From contig NZ_JAHDIU010000008.1 in NCBI RefSeq assembly GCF_019891545.1, positions 62,001 to 126,000 of the forward strand: a stretch of 64,000 nt of DNA, written 5' to 3'. Of this stretch, positions 17,450-26,166 are shown piece by piece. Positions within the stretch are counted from its first letter, which is position 1. Each line of letters opens with the position of its first letter. A program made the translations under genes and the position numbers. The notes under the pieces were generated by a model that made no database searches, was not told where the DNA came from, and saw only the letters and a list, made by a program, of their open reading frames with translations. The stretch is from Flavobacterium coralii. Its GTDB lineage: Bacteria; Bacteroidota; Bacteroidia; Flavobacteriales; Flavobacteriaceae.

Positions 17450-18085
17450 ATGTATTTCCTGTCCCGCGAGTTATATTTTCCTCCTGCACAGCATGCTTCA
17501 CCCGAAGGCATACTTGCAGTTGGCGGAGATCTATCGCCCGAAAGGCTTATGCTGGCTTACAGAAACGGTATATTTCCGTGGTTTGATGATGATGACCCAA
17601 TACTGTGGTGGAGCCCTCCGGAGCGTATGGTACTATTCTTTGGAGAACTTAAAGTTTCAAAGAGTATGCGCAATGTAATTAACAGGGGTATTTTTCGTGT
17701 TACATTCAATACCGCATTTAAGGCGGTAATAGAACAGTGCAGCAGCATTAAGCGCCAGGGCCAGGCAGGAACCTGGATTACCGCAGAAATGAAAGAGGCC
17801 TACATAAAGCTGCACGAACTGGGCCATGCCAAATCAGTAGAGGTATGGCAGGGTGATGAGCTGGTTGGCGGGCTTTACGGCATAGACCTGGGGCATGTAT
17901 TTTGTGGTGAGAGTATGTTTAGTAAAGTGGCGAATGCAAGTAAAATGGCGTTTATAGCGCTTGCCAAAAAACTTGAAGCCGAAAACTACCGCATTCTGGA
18001 CTGCCAGGTACACAATCCCCACCTGGAAAGCCTCGGTGCACGCGAAATCAGCAGGGAAGCATTTTTAAAGATAATTATCAACTAA
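17450..18085 (+). CDS. aat: Leucyl/phenylalanyl-tRNA--protein transferase
   Basis: The 211-residue protein matches Aat. The visible motifs are Phe-Pro-Trp-Phe-Asp-Asp followed by Leu-Trp-Trp-Ser-Pro-Pro-Glu-Arg, then Cys-Gly-Glu-Ser-Met-Phe-Ser, and Leu-Asp-Cys-Gln-Val-His-Asn-Pro-His-Leu-Glu-Ser-Leu-Gly near the end. The enzyme adds Leu or Phe to N-terminal Lys/Arg of proteins to mark them for Clp degradation (N-degron pathway). Length is slightly shorter than the E. coli enzyme (234) but complete. A small membrane-protein gene begins 14 bases after its stop. Confidence 0.93.
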   Translation: MYFLSRELYFPPAQHASPEGILAVGGDLSPERLMLAYRNGIFPWFDDDDPILWWSPPERMVLFFGELKVSKSMRNVINRGIFRVTFNTAFKAVIEQCSSIKRQGQAGTWITAEMKEAYIKLHELGHAKSVEVWQGDELVGGLYGIDLGHVFCGESMFSKVANASKMAFIALAKKLEAENYRILDCQVHNPHLESLGAREISREAFLKIIIN

Positions 18086-18099
18086 TTAATTTTAAGTAT

Positions 18100-18513
18100 A
18101 TGACCACTGTAATAAAAAAATACTACGAGGCATTTATGTTGCTCGTGGTACTCATAGCTTTTCTCCTGTTCAGGAAAGAAGTTTTTGAACCCTATGTATA
18201 TCTTATTGCCGCAGCGGCAATTGCCCTTTATTTTGTTCCGGTACGGCTTGTAGCTGCAATCGCCAGCATAGATACTAAACAAACAGGTGTACAGGTAACA
18301 TCTTCATTTATTATTGCAGGCATAATAGCCGCGTCGCTTGTTGCCGTGTCAGATAAAAATTTTCCCGGGTTAAGCACCATACTTTACGGGCTTGCAATAG
18401 TAAACATCTTTTTTATGATCTACTCCTTTTTTAAAGACCAGGAACGCAAAGCATTCCTGCTGCATTTTATCATGATAATACTGATATCGTGGCTGCTTAA
18501 TTTTATAGGATAG
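18100..18513 (+). CDS. Small four-helix membrane protein, function unknown
   Basis: This is a 137-residue hydrophobic protein with about four helices (roughly 12-28, 32-58, 66-85 and 92-135) and short charged loops. It begins 14 bases after aat and is probably translated from the same mRNA. No family motif is recognised. It is convergent with the CPBP protease gene, whose stop is 4 bases away. Confidence 0.65.
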   Translation: MTTVIKKYYEAFMLLVVLIAFLLFRKEVFEPYVYLIAAAAIALYFVPVRLVAAIASIDTKQTGVQVTSSFIIAGIIAASLVAVSDKNFPGLSTILYGLAIVNIFFMIYSFFKDQERKAFLLHFIMIILISWLLNFIG

Positions 18514-18516
18514 ACA

Positions 18517-19071
18517 TTACGATAGTAGCAGGTAAGCTGAAAAATTCCAAAGGGAATGCAGGAGCAGGCCATATAAAAAACTTAGCCTCACTCTCACAAA
18601 AGTGATGAAGCATCCGGTAATAAAATGAGAAAGCACAATCAGGGGTGAAAGTATATAGAATAATGTTTCTGAATTATGGTAGTTGTTTAAATGTACTATG
18701 GCAAAGCTTACAATAGATATGCGGCAAAGCAAGGGAAAAACTCTGTACCACGTTTGTTCAGAAAATATTGAAGCAACCAAACCCTGCCGCCTTAGTACAA
18801 GCCTGAATAACAACTCTTCTGTTATCGGGGCAATTATGCTTATTGCAATTAATGTGAAAAGTGAATCTTCAACGAACTCCCCCCTGTGATGTAAGTCTGT
18901 AATATTATTGAGTAGTATCAGCAAAGGGTAGATAAGCAATAGAAAAATAAATGCTTTTGCTAAAAAGAGAATGATAAAAATCTTCACCTTCTTTATAGCT
19001 GACACATTATACTGCACATCATCTGGCATCCTTAAAAACAAAAGCAAGTCACGTAAGGTTTCTTTAATCAT
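18517..19071 (-). CDS. CPBP family intramembrane glutamic endopeptidase
   Basis: The 184-residue protein has about five hydrophobic helices. The CPBP motifs are Glu-Glu-Leu-Leu-Phe-Arg, a His in a helix (Ala-Ile-Val-His-Leu-Asn-Asn), and a last motif Leu-Leu-His-Ser-Leu-Trp-Asn. Members (CAAX proteases and bacteriocin-processing enzymes, formerly Abi) use the Glu-Glu and His residues for intramembrane proteolysis. The protein is a little shorter than most. It is single and has a terminator upstream that insulates it from rpmA. Confidence 0.82.
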   Translation of the reverse strand: MIKETLRDLLLFLRMPDDVQYNVSAIKKVKIFIILFLAKAFIFLLLIYPLLILLNNITDLHHRGEFVEDSLFTLIAISIIAPITEELLFRLVLRRQGLVASIFSEQTWYRVFPLLCRISIVSFAIVHLNNYHNSETLFYILSPLIVLSHFITGCFITFVRVRLSFLYGLLLHSLWNFSAYLLLS

Positions 19072-19151
19072 AATGTATTACCCGGTGAATATATTAACAA
19101 TAGCATACTTAACAAGAGGCTTGTGCTTTCCATTTTAGACAGCCAATAAAA

Positions 19152-19177
19152 AACCCACCTTTAAAGGTGGGTTTTTT
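19152..19177. terminator. Terminator downstream of rpmA
   Basis: An 11-bp perfect stem AACCCACCTTT / AAAGGTGGGTT is flanked by an A-run and a T-run, so it works in both directions. It ends the rplU-rpmA transcript. Confidence 0.85.
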
Positions 19178-19196
19178 ATATCTGCTTTTTTATGTC

Positions 19197-19457
19197 TTAA
19201 GCTTCAAAAGGAACTATAGAAACATATGATTTGTTATCACGTTTCTTTTGGAATTGAACAACACCGTCAACTTTTGCATGCAGGGTATGGTCTTTACCCA
19301 TATATACATTTTCGCCCGGGTTGTGCTTAGAGCCCCTTTGCCTAACAATAATGTTACCGGCAATGGCAGCCTGGCCTCCAAAAATCTTAACGCCTAAACG
19401 TTTCGACTCTGATTCCCTACCGTTCTTGGAACTACCGACACCTTTCTTGTGAGCCAT
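19197..19457 (-). CDS. rpmA: 50S ribosomal protein L27 (bL27)
   Basis: This is the 86-residue L27, with the conserved N-terminus [14 protein letters not shown] and the Arg-Gln-Arg-Gly-Ser/Thr-Lys-x-x-Pro-Gly core motif. It reaches toward the peptidyl-transferase centre. No N-terminal extension needing cleavage (as in Firmicutes) is present. It is second in the operon after rplU with a 26-base gap. Confidence 0.97.
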   Translation of the reverse strand: MAHKKGVGSSKNGRESESKRLGVKIFGGQAAIAGNIIVRQRGSKHNPGENVYMGKDHTLHAKVDGVVQFQKKRDNKSYVSIVPFEA

Positions 19458-19483
19458 GATGTTTTAGTTTTTAATTGTTAATA

Positions 19484-19846
19484 TTATTCTGCAGTTTCAG
19501 TTTCTGCCTTTTTAGAAGCTTTTTTCTTAGCTCCCGGTGCAGTTATACCTGTAATAGAGATTTGGGTTAAAGACTGGCGGTGGCCATTCTTAACTTTGTA
19601 ACCTTTTCTCCTTTTCTTTTTGAAAACAATTACCTTGTCTCCTTTTAAGTGCTGCAGCACTTTGGCCTCTACTGAAGCACCTTCTATAGCCGGGGCGCCA
19701 AGTGTTATGTTTCCGCTGTCATCAAGTAAAAGAACTTTTGCAAATGTTACTGCATCTCCTTCTTTACCTTCTAAACGGTGAACATAAACCTTTTGGTCTT
19801 TGCTAACTTTAAATTGCTGCCCTGCTATCTCTACGATTGCATACAT
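19484..19846 (-). CDS. rplU: 50S ribosomal protein L21 (bL21)
   Basis: The 120-residue L21 begins [11 protein letters not shown] and contains the basic Lys-Lys-Lys-Arg-Arg-Lys-Gly-Tyr-x-x-Lys-x-Gly-His-Arg-Gln loop that contacts 23S rRNA. An Ala/Lys/Glu-rich tail of about 17 residues extends beyond the usual L21 end. First gene of rplU-rpmA, with a full promoter upstream. Confidence 0.96.
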   Translation of the reverse strand: MYAIVEIAGQQFKVSKDQKVYVHRLEGKEGDAVTFAKVLLLDDSGNITLGAPAIEGASVEAKVLQHLKGDKVIVFKKKRRKGYKVKNGHRQSLTQISITGITAPGAKKKASKKAETETAE

Positions 19847-19877
19847 AACAATATGGTTTAATTAAATTTTAAGGCTG

Positions 19878-19907
19878 CAAATATACAACTATTTATTTAT
19901 CAGCCAA
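19878..19907 (-). promoter_or_regulatory. Promoter of rplU-rpmA (-33 TTG, -7 TATATTTG)
   Basis: On the minus strand TATATTTG occupies 19885-19878 and TTG occupies 19907-19905, with a 19-base spacer. Both fit the Bacteroidota sigma-A promoter TTG-N19-TAnnTTTG. The start codon is about 31 bases downstream. Confidence 0.7.
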
Positions 19908-20042
19908 TATGCAACGTTAATTTTTAAAGTAAAAATCGCGAATATAACAGCCTGATAATCATCAAAAGAAAAAAATTTAGCTTTATTGTAACAAAATACC
20001 GAAATTGCACACCAATTATCAAAATCAATAATTAAACTCTTT

Positions 20043-21368
20043 ATGAAAAAATCTTTAATGGCTTTGGGTTCACTCCTCATGCTTGGCGGAGTAGCATCTG
20101 CCCAGAAAGTAGCATTTGAGGAATATGATCTGGACAACGGGCTGCATGTAATCCTGCACCAGGATAAAACAGCACCGGTTATAATTACTTCGGTAATGTA
20201 TCATGTTGGTTCTAAAGACGAAAATCCTGAAAGAACAGGGTTTGCGCACTTTTTTGAGCACTTGCTGTTTGAGGGCACCAAAAACATTGAACGTGGCGAG
20301 TGGTTTAAAATAGTTACTGCAAACGGCGGTAACAACAACGCAAACACCAGCGACGACAGGACTTACTATTATGAGGTTTTCCCGAGCAACAACCTTGAGC
20401 TTGCTATATGGATGGAGTCGGAAAGGCTTATGCACCCGGTTATTAACCAGATAGGTGTTGATACACAAAATGAGGTTGTAAAAGAAGAAAAAAGGCTTCG
20501 CGTAGATAACCAGCCTTATGGTAACCTTATTGCAGAGGTAAAAAGGAACATGTTCCAGGTGCACCCATACCGTTGGGCAACCATTGGTTCTATGGATCAC
20601 CTTGATGCCGCAACACTTGAAGAATTCCAGGCATTCAACAAAAAGTTCTATGTGCCTAACAATGCAGTACTTGTAGTAGCGGGCGACCTTGACATAGAAA
20701 AGACAAAAAAATGGATAAAGCAATACTTTGGGCCAATACCTAAAGGAGCTCCGGTTACACGCCAGACTTTTGAAGAAAAACCGATAACACAAACGCTTCA
20801 CGCTACTTATGAAGATCCTAACATACAGCTGCCAATGGTTGTTGCTGCCTACAGGACACCTTCTATGAAAACAAGGGATGCACGTGTTCTTGATATGATA
20901 TCTACCATTCTTAGCGACGGAAAAAGCTCGAGGATGTACAAGAAGATTGTAGATGATAAAAAGATGGCGCTTCAGATGGGTGCTTTCAACTACAGCCAGG
21001 AAGATTACGGCCTTTACATAGTATATGGTATCCCGATGCAGGGACATACTTCTGAAGAACTTTTAAAAGAAGCCGATGAAGAAATCAAAAAACTTCAGAA
21101 CGAGCTTATCTCTGAAAAAGAGTTCCAGAAGCTTAAAAACATCTACGAAAGCAACTACGTAAATAGCAACAGCAGCGTTGAAGGTATTGCCAGCAACCTT
21201 GCTACTTACTATATGCTTTATGGCGATGTTAACCTTATAAACAATGAGATTGATATCTACCGTTCTATCACCAGGGAAGAGATAAGGGATGTTGCACGCA
21301 AATACCTTAACCCTAACCAGAGGTTGATATTAGATTATGTACCAGCTAAAGACAAAGCACAAAACTAA
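20043..21368 (+). CDS. M16 family zinc peptidase, catalytically intact, exported
   Basis: The 441-residue protein has a signal peptide ending Ala-Ser-Ala-Gln (residue 21). The inverted zinc motif His69-Phe-Phe-Glu72-His73 is present with a downstream Glu in Asn-Glu-Val-Val-Lys-Glu-Glu (about 139-146). The Arg-Tyr-type substrate-binding domain lies in the C-terminal half. This is a half-size M16B (pitrilysin/processing-peptidase) subunit. It starts an operon with a second M16 gene beginning 15 bases after its stop. In this family one catalytic subunit commonly pairs with one inactive subunit to form the peptide-degrading chamber. Confidence 0.9.
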   Translation: MKKSLMALGSLLMLGGVASAQKVAFEEYDLDNGLHVILHQDKTAPVIITSVMYHVGSKDENPERTGFAHFFEHLLFEGTKNIERGEWFKIVTANGGNNNANTSDDRTYYYEVFPSNNLELAIWMESERLMHPVINQIGVDTQNEVVKEEKRLRVDNQPYGNLIAEVKRNMFQVHPYRWATIGSMDHLDAATLEEFQAFNKKFYVPNNAVLVVAGDLDIEKTKKWIKQYFGPIPKGAPVTRQTFEEKPITQTLHATYEDPNIQLPMVVAAYRTPSMKTRDARVLDMISTILSDGKSSRMYKKIVDDKKMALQMGAFNYSQEDYGLYIVYGIPMQGHTSEELLKEADEEIKKLQNELISEKEFQKLKNIYESNYVNSNSSVEGIASNLATYYMLYGDVNLINNEIDIYRSITREEIRDVARKYLNPNQRLILDYVPAKDKAQN

Positions 21369-21383
21369 GAATCATTGAGAATC

Positions 21384-23426
21384 ATGAAAAAAGCAATATA
21401 TCTATTAGCCGGCTTATTCTTTATTAGTATGCAGGCACAAGACAGGCCAATGCCAAAACCGGGACCGGCACCGACAGTAAATGTTGGCAAACCGGAAACT
21501 TTTGAACTTAAAAACGGACTTAAAGTTTTGGTTGTAGAGAACCATAAACTTCCAAGGGTATCTTATACCCTTACCATGGATAATGCCCCTTACGCTGAAG
21601 GCGATAAAAAAGGTGTATCTGATATGGTGAGTGCACTTATGGGTACCGGCACCAAAAAAATGTCTAAAGACGCTTTTAACGAAGAGACAGACTTTTTAGG
21701 TGCTAATATTAACTTCTGGGCAGAAGGCGCTTCAGCAAGCGGGCTTTCTAAGTATTCTGAAAGGATACTTGAGCTAATGGCTGACGGTGCACTTAACCCG
21801 AAATTCACGCAGGAAGAATTTGACAAGCAAAAAGCAAAGATTATAGAAGGCCTAAAGGCAGACGAGAAAAGTGTACCATCGGTAGCTTCAAGGGTAACAG
21901 ATGTGCTTATCTATGGCAAAAAACACCCTAACGGCGAATACCTGAGTGAAGAAACACTAAACAATGTAACCCTTGCAGATGTTGTTAACAACTACAACAC
22001 CTATTTTGTGCCGGGTGATGCTTACCTTGTTGTGGTAGGTGATGTTAAGACAAAAGACGTTAAAAAGCAGGTTAAGAAACTTTTTGGCGACTGGACTCCT
22101 AACACAGCTCCTAAAGTAACATACAGCGACCCTAAAGATGTACAATATACCCAGATAAACTTTGTAGATATGCCTAATGCAGTACAGAGTGAAATATCTG
22201 TTGTAAACGTTGTAAACCTTAAGAGGACTGACAAAGACTATTTCGCAGCACTTCTTGCCAACCAGATTCTTGGTGGTGGTGGCGAAGGAAGGCTTTTCCT
22301 TAACCTGCGTGAAGCTCACGGGTGGACGTATGGCGCTTATTCATCTATAGGTGCTAACAAGTATGTAACTTCTTTCAGGTCATCTACATCTGTAAGGAAT
22401 GCGGTAACCGACAGCGCAATAGTAGAAATACTTAACGAGATCAAGAAGATAAGGACAGACCTTGTATCTGAAGAAGACCTTAAAAATGCTAAGGCTAAAT
22501 ATATTGGTAACTTTGTAATGCAGATGGAAAAACCATCTACAATTGCGCAGTATGCACTTTTAACGGAAACACAAAACCTTCCTGAAGATTACTACGAAAA
22601 CTATATTAAGAGCATAAACGCCGTAACTCCGGAAGATGTAAGGAATGCTGCAAAAAAATACTTCCTTGCAGAAAACGCACGTATAGTGGTAGTTGGTAAA
22701 GCTGCCGATGTACTTCCTGGCCTTGAAAGCAGGAACATTCCGGTACAGTACTTCGACAAGTGGGGCAAGCCTACAGATAAGCCTGTACTTAACAAGCCTG
22801 TACCTGCCGGTGTAACTGTAAAAACAGTATTAGACAACTATATTAAAGCTATTGGTGGCGAAAAAGCGGTTAAAGGCGTTAAGTCTGTCGCTAAAACAGC
22901 TACTGCAACCATTCAGGGAACTCCGCTTGAATTAGTAGTTAAGCAAACTGCCGACCAGAAATTTGCAATGGAAATGAAAGCTATGGGCATGACAATGATG
23001 AAGCAGGTAATAAACGAAAAAGGCGGATACCGCGTAGTACAGGGCCAGCGCACTGAGCTTGAAGGCGAAGAACTTGCTGATGCTAAGAAAGGTGCCGTTC
23101 CGTTTGAAGAGCTTAACATGATGAATGATAAAGCCTGGACACTTACAGGTATTGAGCAGATAAACGGTAAAGATGCTTATGCAGTTAAGAACGAAGGATC
23201 TACTTATTACTATGACACTACTACAGGCCTTAAAATAGCTGAAAGCAAAGAAGAGGAGCAAATGGGCCAAAAGGCCGTACAAACTACAATTCTTGCCGAT
23301 TACAGGGATGTAAAAGGCGTGAAGATACCATACAAGAACATCGTAAATATGGGTGGAATGGAAATGGAGTTTACCGCTACAGATGTTAAGGTAAACGAAG
23401 GCGTTAGCGCTTCAGATTTTCAGTAA
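21384..23426 (+). CDS. M16 family protein lacking the zinc motif, with extra C-terminal domain
   Basis: The 680-residue protein starts at ATG 21384 (a TTG three codons earlier is less likely). The signal peptide ends Met-Gln-Ala-Gln. Two M16 half-domains follow to about residue 450. At the place of HxxEH the sequence reads Gly-Val-Ser-Asp-Met-Val-Ser-Ala, so zinc binding is lost, while the R/Y motif region (His-Gly-Trp-Thr-Tyr-Gly-Ala-Tyr) is kept. Residues about 475-680 form a separate beta-rich domain resembling LolA/outer-membrane-lipoprotein-sorting-like folds (Lys-x-Pro-Tyr-Lys near the end). It is the probable non-catalytic partner of the preceding gene. Confidence 0.88.
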   Translation: MKKAIYLLAGLFFISMQAQDRPMPKPGPAPTVNVGKPETFELKNGLKVLVVENHKLPRVSYTLTMDNAPYAEGDKKGVSDMVSALMGTGTKKMSKDAFNEETDFLGANINFWAEGASASGLSKYSERILELMADGALNPKFTQEEFDKQKAKIIEGLKADEKSVPSVASRVTDVLIYGKKHPNGEYLSEETLNNVTLADVVNNYNTYFVPGDAYLVVVGDVKTKDVKKQVKKLFGDWTPNTAPKVTYSDPKDVQYTQINFVDMPNAVQSEISVVNVVNLKRTDKDYFAALLANQILGGGGEGRLFLNLREAHGWTYGAYSSIGANKYVTSFRSSTSVRNAVTDSAIVEILNEIKKIRTDLVSEEDLKNAKAKYIGNFVMQMEKPSTIAQYALLTETQNLPEDYYENYIKSINAVTPEDVRNAAKKYFLAENARIVVVGKAADVLPGLESRNIPVQYFDKWGKPTDKPVLNKPVPAGVTVKTVLDNYIKAIGGEKAVKGVKSVAKTATATIQGTPLELVVKQTADQKFAMEMKAMGMTMMKQVINEKGGYRVVQGQRTELEGEELADAKKGAVPFEELNMMNDKAWTLTGIEQINGKDAYAVKNEGSTYYYDTTTGLKIAESKEEEQMGQKAVQTTILADYRDVKGVKIPYKNIVNMGGMEMEFTATDVKVNEGVSASDFQ

Positions 23427-23448
23427 AATAATTTACATATTATAATAA

Positions 23449-23475
23449 AAAGGCCCGCAATTGCGGGCCTTTGCT
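23449..23475. terminator. Bidirectional terminator
   Basis: The perfect palindrome AAAGGCCCGCAATTGCGGGCCTTT lies at 23449-23472 between the M16 operon and the convergent EamA gene. Confidence 0.8.
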
Positions 23476-23496
23476 TTAGCATTATCTTATAACAGC

Positions 23497-24363
23497 TTAC
23501 TTTCTTGAGGAGAAATAGACACCCACCAGTATTATGGCAGCGCCCACCAGTTGCAGCGGTGCTAACGATTCGCCGTCGAACAAGCCCCAGCCAAAGGCTA
23601 CAACCGGAATCATATAAGTAACCGAAGAAGCAAATATAGGCGATGACATGTGTATCAGCCTGAAAAATATAATATTGGCAATACCCGTACCCACTATACC
23701 CAGTACCGCTATATAAAGCATTGCCTGCTGTGTTTCGGGCGCTGTAGCAACACTGCCGAAACCGGAAAGGAAAAGTACTATAACGGCAGGCAGCAGCATA
23801 ACTGCAAAATTACCTGTGCTGATGCTAAGCGGGCTTAAGTCGGACAGATGTTTTTTAATCAGGTTCACATTTGTGGCATAACATACCGAAGCTGCTACTA
23901 CAAAAAGCGTGTACCAGTAATTTTGATTAGGGTTATCAGCCGCGCCTTTAAAGATAAGCAGCCCGCACCCAACAAGGCCTATAAGCACTCCGAACAACTG
24001 CCTGCGCTGAAACTGCAGGCCAAAAACAGCAGCACCAATTATAAGTGTACTAAGCGGTGTTAGCGAATTAAGGATGGCACTTATTGAGCTATGAATCTGG
24101 GTTTGTGCCACCGAAAAAAGGTAAACCGGCAGGAATGTCCCGAACAGTGCTGTTAACGCAAGGTACTTCCATTTGCCCTGCGGTACATTGCGCAAACTCC
24201 TGAAGCCTACAATAAGGAGAAAGACGGCACAAAAGATGATGCGGAGTGAACCGAGCTGAAACGGGGTTAAACCCAATAAGCCTCTTTTTATCAGGATAAA
24301 AGAACTGCCCCATATCAGGGCGAGAACCGCAAGTAGATACCATTTTAGCTGTTGTGACTGCAT
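23497..24363 (-). CDS. EamA/DMT-family transporter
   Basis: The 288-residue protein has ten hydrophobic helices arranged as two five-helix repeats, the hallmark of EamA drug/metabolite transporters. The first helix has Trp-Gly-Ser-Ser-Phe, and the fifth and tenth helices have the Pro/Gly-rich ends typical of the family (the protein stops at Tyr-Phe-Ser-Ser-Arg-Lys). Substrate cannot be predicted. Single gene. Confidence 0.87.
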   Translation of the reverse strand: MQSQQLKWYLLAVLALIWGSSFILIKRGLLGLTPFQLGSLRIIFCAVFLLIVGFRSLRNVPQGKWKYLALTALFGTFLPVYLFSVAQTQIHSSISAILNSLTPLSTLIIGAAVFGLQFQRRQLFGVLIGLVGCGLLIFKGAADNPNQNYWYTLFVVAASVCYATNVNLIKKHLSDLSPLSISTGNFAVMLLPAVIVLFLSGFGSVATAPETQQAMLYIAVLGIVGTGIANIIFFRLIHMSSPIFASSVTYMIPVVAFGWGLFDGESLAPLQLVGAAIILVGVYFSSRK

Positions 24364-24431
24364 AGATTAACTTTAACTTAAAATTCGGGCTAAAAATCCG
24401 ACAATAAATCCGGATGGCAAACGTTTTTTAG

Positions 24432-24439
24432 TAAATTTG
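24432..24439 (+). promoter_or_regulatory. -7 promoter element TAAATTTG
   Basis: This is an exact TAnnTTTG match 49 bases before the ATG of the HMA-domain lipoprotein. No convincing -33 TTG lies at the right distance. Confidence 0.5.
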
Positions 24440-24488
24440 TAATCGCTTTTTAAAGAGCATTTTATAAAAGAACCTAATAATATATACG

Positions 24489-25058
24489 ATGAAAGTAATT
24501 AAACACATTTCGGTTTTTGCCCTTGCTGCAATGCTTTTTGTAAGCTGCAAAGACACGGCTAAAGACGGTAACATAGAAACGCCTGAAGAAGGAACGGTTA
24601 CCGACACCATACAAAAAGAAACAGCAGCTAACCTTGAAACGACTTTATTTAAAATTGAGGGCATGACCTGCGCTATTGGCTGTGCTAAAACAATTGAAAG
24701 CAAACTTGCCGGGCTTGACGGTGTAGAAAACGCAAAAGTAGATTTTGATACCAAAACCGCTACTATATCTTATAACGCAGAAAAGCAAACACCGGAAACG
24801 ATAGTTGAAACTGTAGAAAAAATTGCTGACGGCACTTATAAAGTAGCTGACGTTAAGAACTCTGCTGACAAGGCCATGCTGTATAAAGCAGACCAGGAGC
24901 CTAAGAAAAAGGCTGAAAAGAAGAAAGAAAAGAAAAAGGCTAAGAAAGAAGAAAAAGCAGGCTGTGCCAGCGGCGAAAAGAAAAGCTGCTGCTCCGGCGA
25001 AGCTAAGAAATCATGCCATTCAGAAAGCACTACTACTTCCTCAGGCGGAAGCCTTTAA
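24489..25058 (+). CDS. Lipoprotein with heavy-metal-associated (HMA) domain and Cys-rich tail
   Basis: The 189-residue protein has a lipobox Phe-Val-Ser-Cys20. An HMA/ferredoxin-like domain spans about 50-120, with the metal loop Gly-Met-Thr-Cys61-Ala-Ile-Gly-Cys65. This is CxxxC rather than the canonical CxxC. A long Lys/Glu run (about 137-157) follows, then a Cys-rich end containing five Cys and one His in about 25 residues (Gly-Cys-Ala-Ser-Gly, Ser-Cys-Cys-Ser-Gly, Ser-Cys-His-Ser). The protein is anchored outside the cytoplasm, and its likely role is binding soft metals such as Cu, Cd or Zn. No P-type ATPase or metal regulator is adjacent. Confidence 0.8.
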   Translation: MKVIKHISVFALAAMLFVSCKDTAKDGNIETPEEGTVTDTIQKETAANLETTLFKIEGMTCAIGCAKTIESKLAGLDGVENAKVDFDTKTATISYNAEKQTPETIVETVEKIADGTYKVADVKNSADKAMLYKADQEPKKKAEKKKEKKKAKKEEKAGCASGEKKSCCSGEAKKSCHSESTTTSSGGSL

Positions 25059-25077
25059 TACAGGAATTATTAAGTAT

Positions 25078-25106
25078 AAAAAAGCAGCCAATGGCTGCTT
25101 TTTTTA
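25078..25106. terminator. Bidirectional terminator
   Basis: AAAGCAGCC with GGCTGCTTTTTTT forms a short strong hairpin between the HMA lipoprotein gene and the convergent YcxB-like gene. Confidence 0.8.
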
Positions 25107-25583
25107 TACCCTATGATGTTTTATCATGAAAAAAACTTTGTTTTCGAACAACTCCTTATCGTAAGCCGACGCAAACTCTTTTTCTTTGATGATAAGATAT
25201 TGGTTTTTTGAAATGTATAACAAATAATACTGCTTTATTTTTTCCGCTTTTATAAAAGCACTTAGTTTTAATTCGCTCATTGAGCCATCGTCAACATATG
25301 TTTTAATAGCATCTTCGGTAATTATATGATGCCTTGTCCGTAATATATTCTCATTCTTATCAGAATAAGCATACCGATAGTACTGGTAAAGCAACAGTGA
25401 AGGATAGAGGAAAGCGAAAATGATGAAGAAGTTCATCCCCTCGGACTTTCCCTGTACAGAAAACTGCACTAGCACCATGAGAAATATAAATACTAGAAAC
25501 CACCAACGCTTTTTAAGATAAAGATGTATCAGTAGCCTGAAAAACTCTTTTTGAGTTAAACCCTCCTCCTTTGTTGTGATCAT
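25104..25583 (-). CDS. YcxB-like membrane protein
   Basis: The 159-residue protein has two adjacent hydrophobic helices (about 28-45 and 52-70), then a soluble domain with Tyr-Tyr-Leu-Leu-Tyr-Ile-Ser-Lys-Asn-Gln-Tyr-Leu-Ile-Ile. This resembles the YcxB-like C-terminal domain (PF14317), which has no known function. Its start is 14 bases from the gldD stop on the same strand, so it may be a distal member of the gld operon. Confidence 0.65.
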   Translation of the reverse strand: MITTKEEGLTQKEFFRLLIHLYLKKRWWFLVFIFLMVLVQFSVQGKSEGMNFFIIFAFLYPSLLLYQYYRYAYSDKNENILRTRHHIITEDAIKTYVDDGSMSELKLSAFIKAEKIKQYYLLYISKNQYLIIKEKEFASAYDKELFENKVFFMIKHHRV

Positions 25584-25596
25584 ATAATAAGATATA

Positions 25597-26166
25597 TTAC
25601 CTCCACTTAAGGGTTTCCATCAAATTACGCATATCGTCTTTTATATAACTGGCGGCCGGCATAAGAGAGTCATAATTGGGGCGTGCATAAAAGTACATAG
25701 AGCCTGTAAGAAAGTGCCTTGTGCTGTCGGTGGCATAAAACTGTGCGTTTGTGGCGGCATCCCCCCCAACCTGGTAAAACATGCCATATACATTCTGCAT
25801 ATCATTTACAAAAGGTAGCTCCTGTATGGCGTCAGCTTTAATCACGTGCTCATAAGTAAGTTTCTGGGCATCCCTCAAGAGCATTTCAAGGTTACCTTCC
25901 ACAGGCTTGTAAGTAAGATATATGGTGGCTTTCATCCGTGGGTATTGCAGGGTAAAATTGCAATTCCCTTTGTTGCTTATTATAGCCTGAGAATTAAACG
26001 CAAATGTAAACGGGCATTTACCGGTATAGAGTACATAATCTTCTACCGGGTAATCCAGCCGAAGGAATGCTTTTGGCTTTGGCACGGCATCTTCTCCGCA
26101 TGAAACAAACGTTGCGCTAACCGCAAAAAGCGCCACGGCTGCAAAAACTTTTTTAATAATATTCAT
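25597..26166 (-). CDS. gldD: Gliding motility lipoprotein GldD
   Basis: The 189-residue lipoprotein has the lipobox Thr-Phe-Val-Ser-Cys (Cys at about 23). The family motifs are Pro-Lys-Ala-Phe-Leu-Arg-Leu-Asp-Tyr-Pro, Cys-x-Phe-Thr-Phe, and Phe-Tyr-Ala-Arg-Pro-Asn-Tyr-Asp-Ser near the C-terminus. GldD is needed for gliding in F. johnsoniae and supports T9SS function. It directly abuts gldE, whose stop codon ends at the base before the gldD start. The mutY-ssb-gldE-gldD order is the conserved Flavobacterium arrangement. Confidence 0.93.
   Translation of the reverse strand: MNIIKKVFAAVALFAVSATFVSCGEDAVPKPKAFLRLDYPVEDYVLYTGKCPFTFAFNSQAIISNKGNCNFTLQYPRMKATIYLTYKPVEGNLEMLLRDAQKLTYEHVIKADAIQELPFVNDMQNVYGMFYQVGGDAATNAQFYATDSTRHFLTGSMYFYARPNYDSLMPAASYIKDDMRNLMETLKWR

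Noticed and set aside
20070-21047. 325-codon open frame opposite the M16 peptidase
   Set aside because: It lies fully antisense to a gene with a signal peptide and the zinc motif. The translation is Cys/Arg/Tyr-rich with no family pattern, as expected for a shadow frame.
24890-25040. Lys/Glu- and Cys-rich tail of the HMA lipoprotein as a frameshift artefact
   Set aside because: The tail reads through to a stop before a terminator and has a regular Ser/Gly/Cys pattern, so a real coding tail is more likely.
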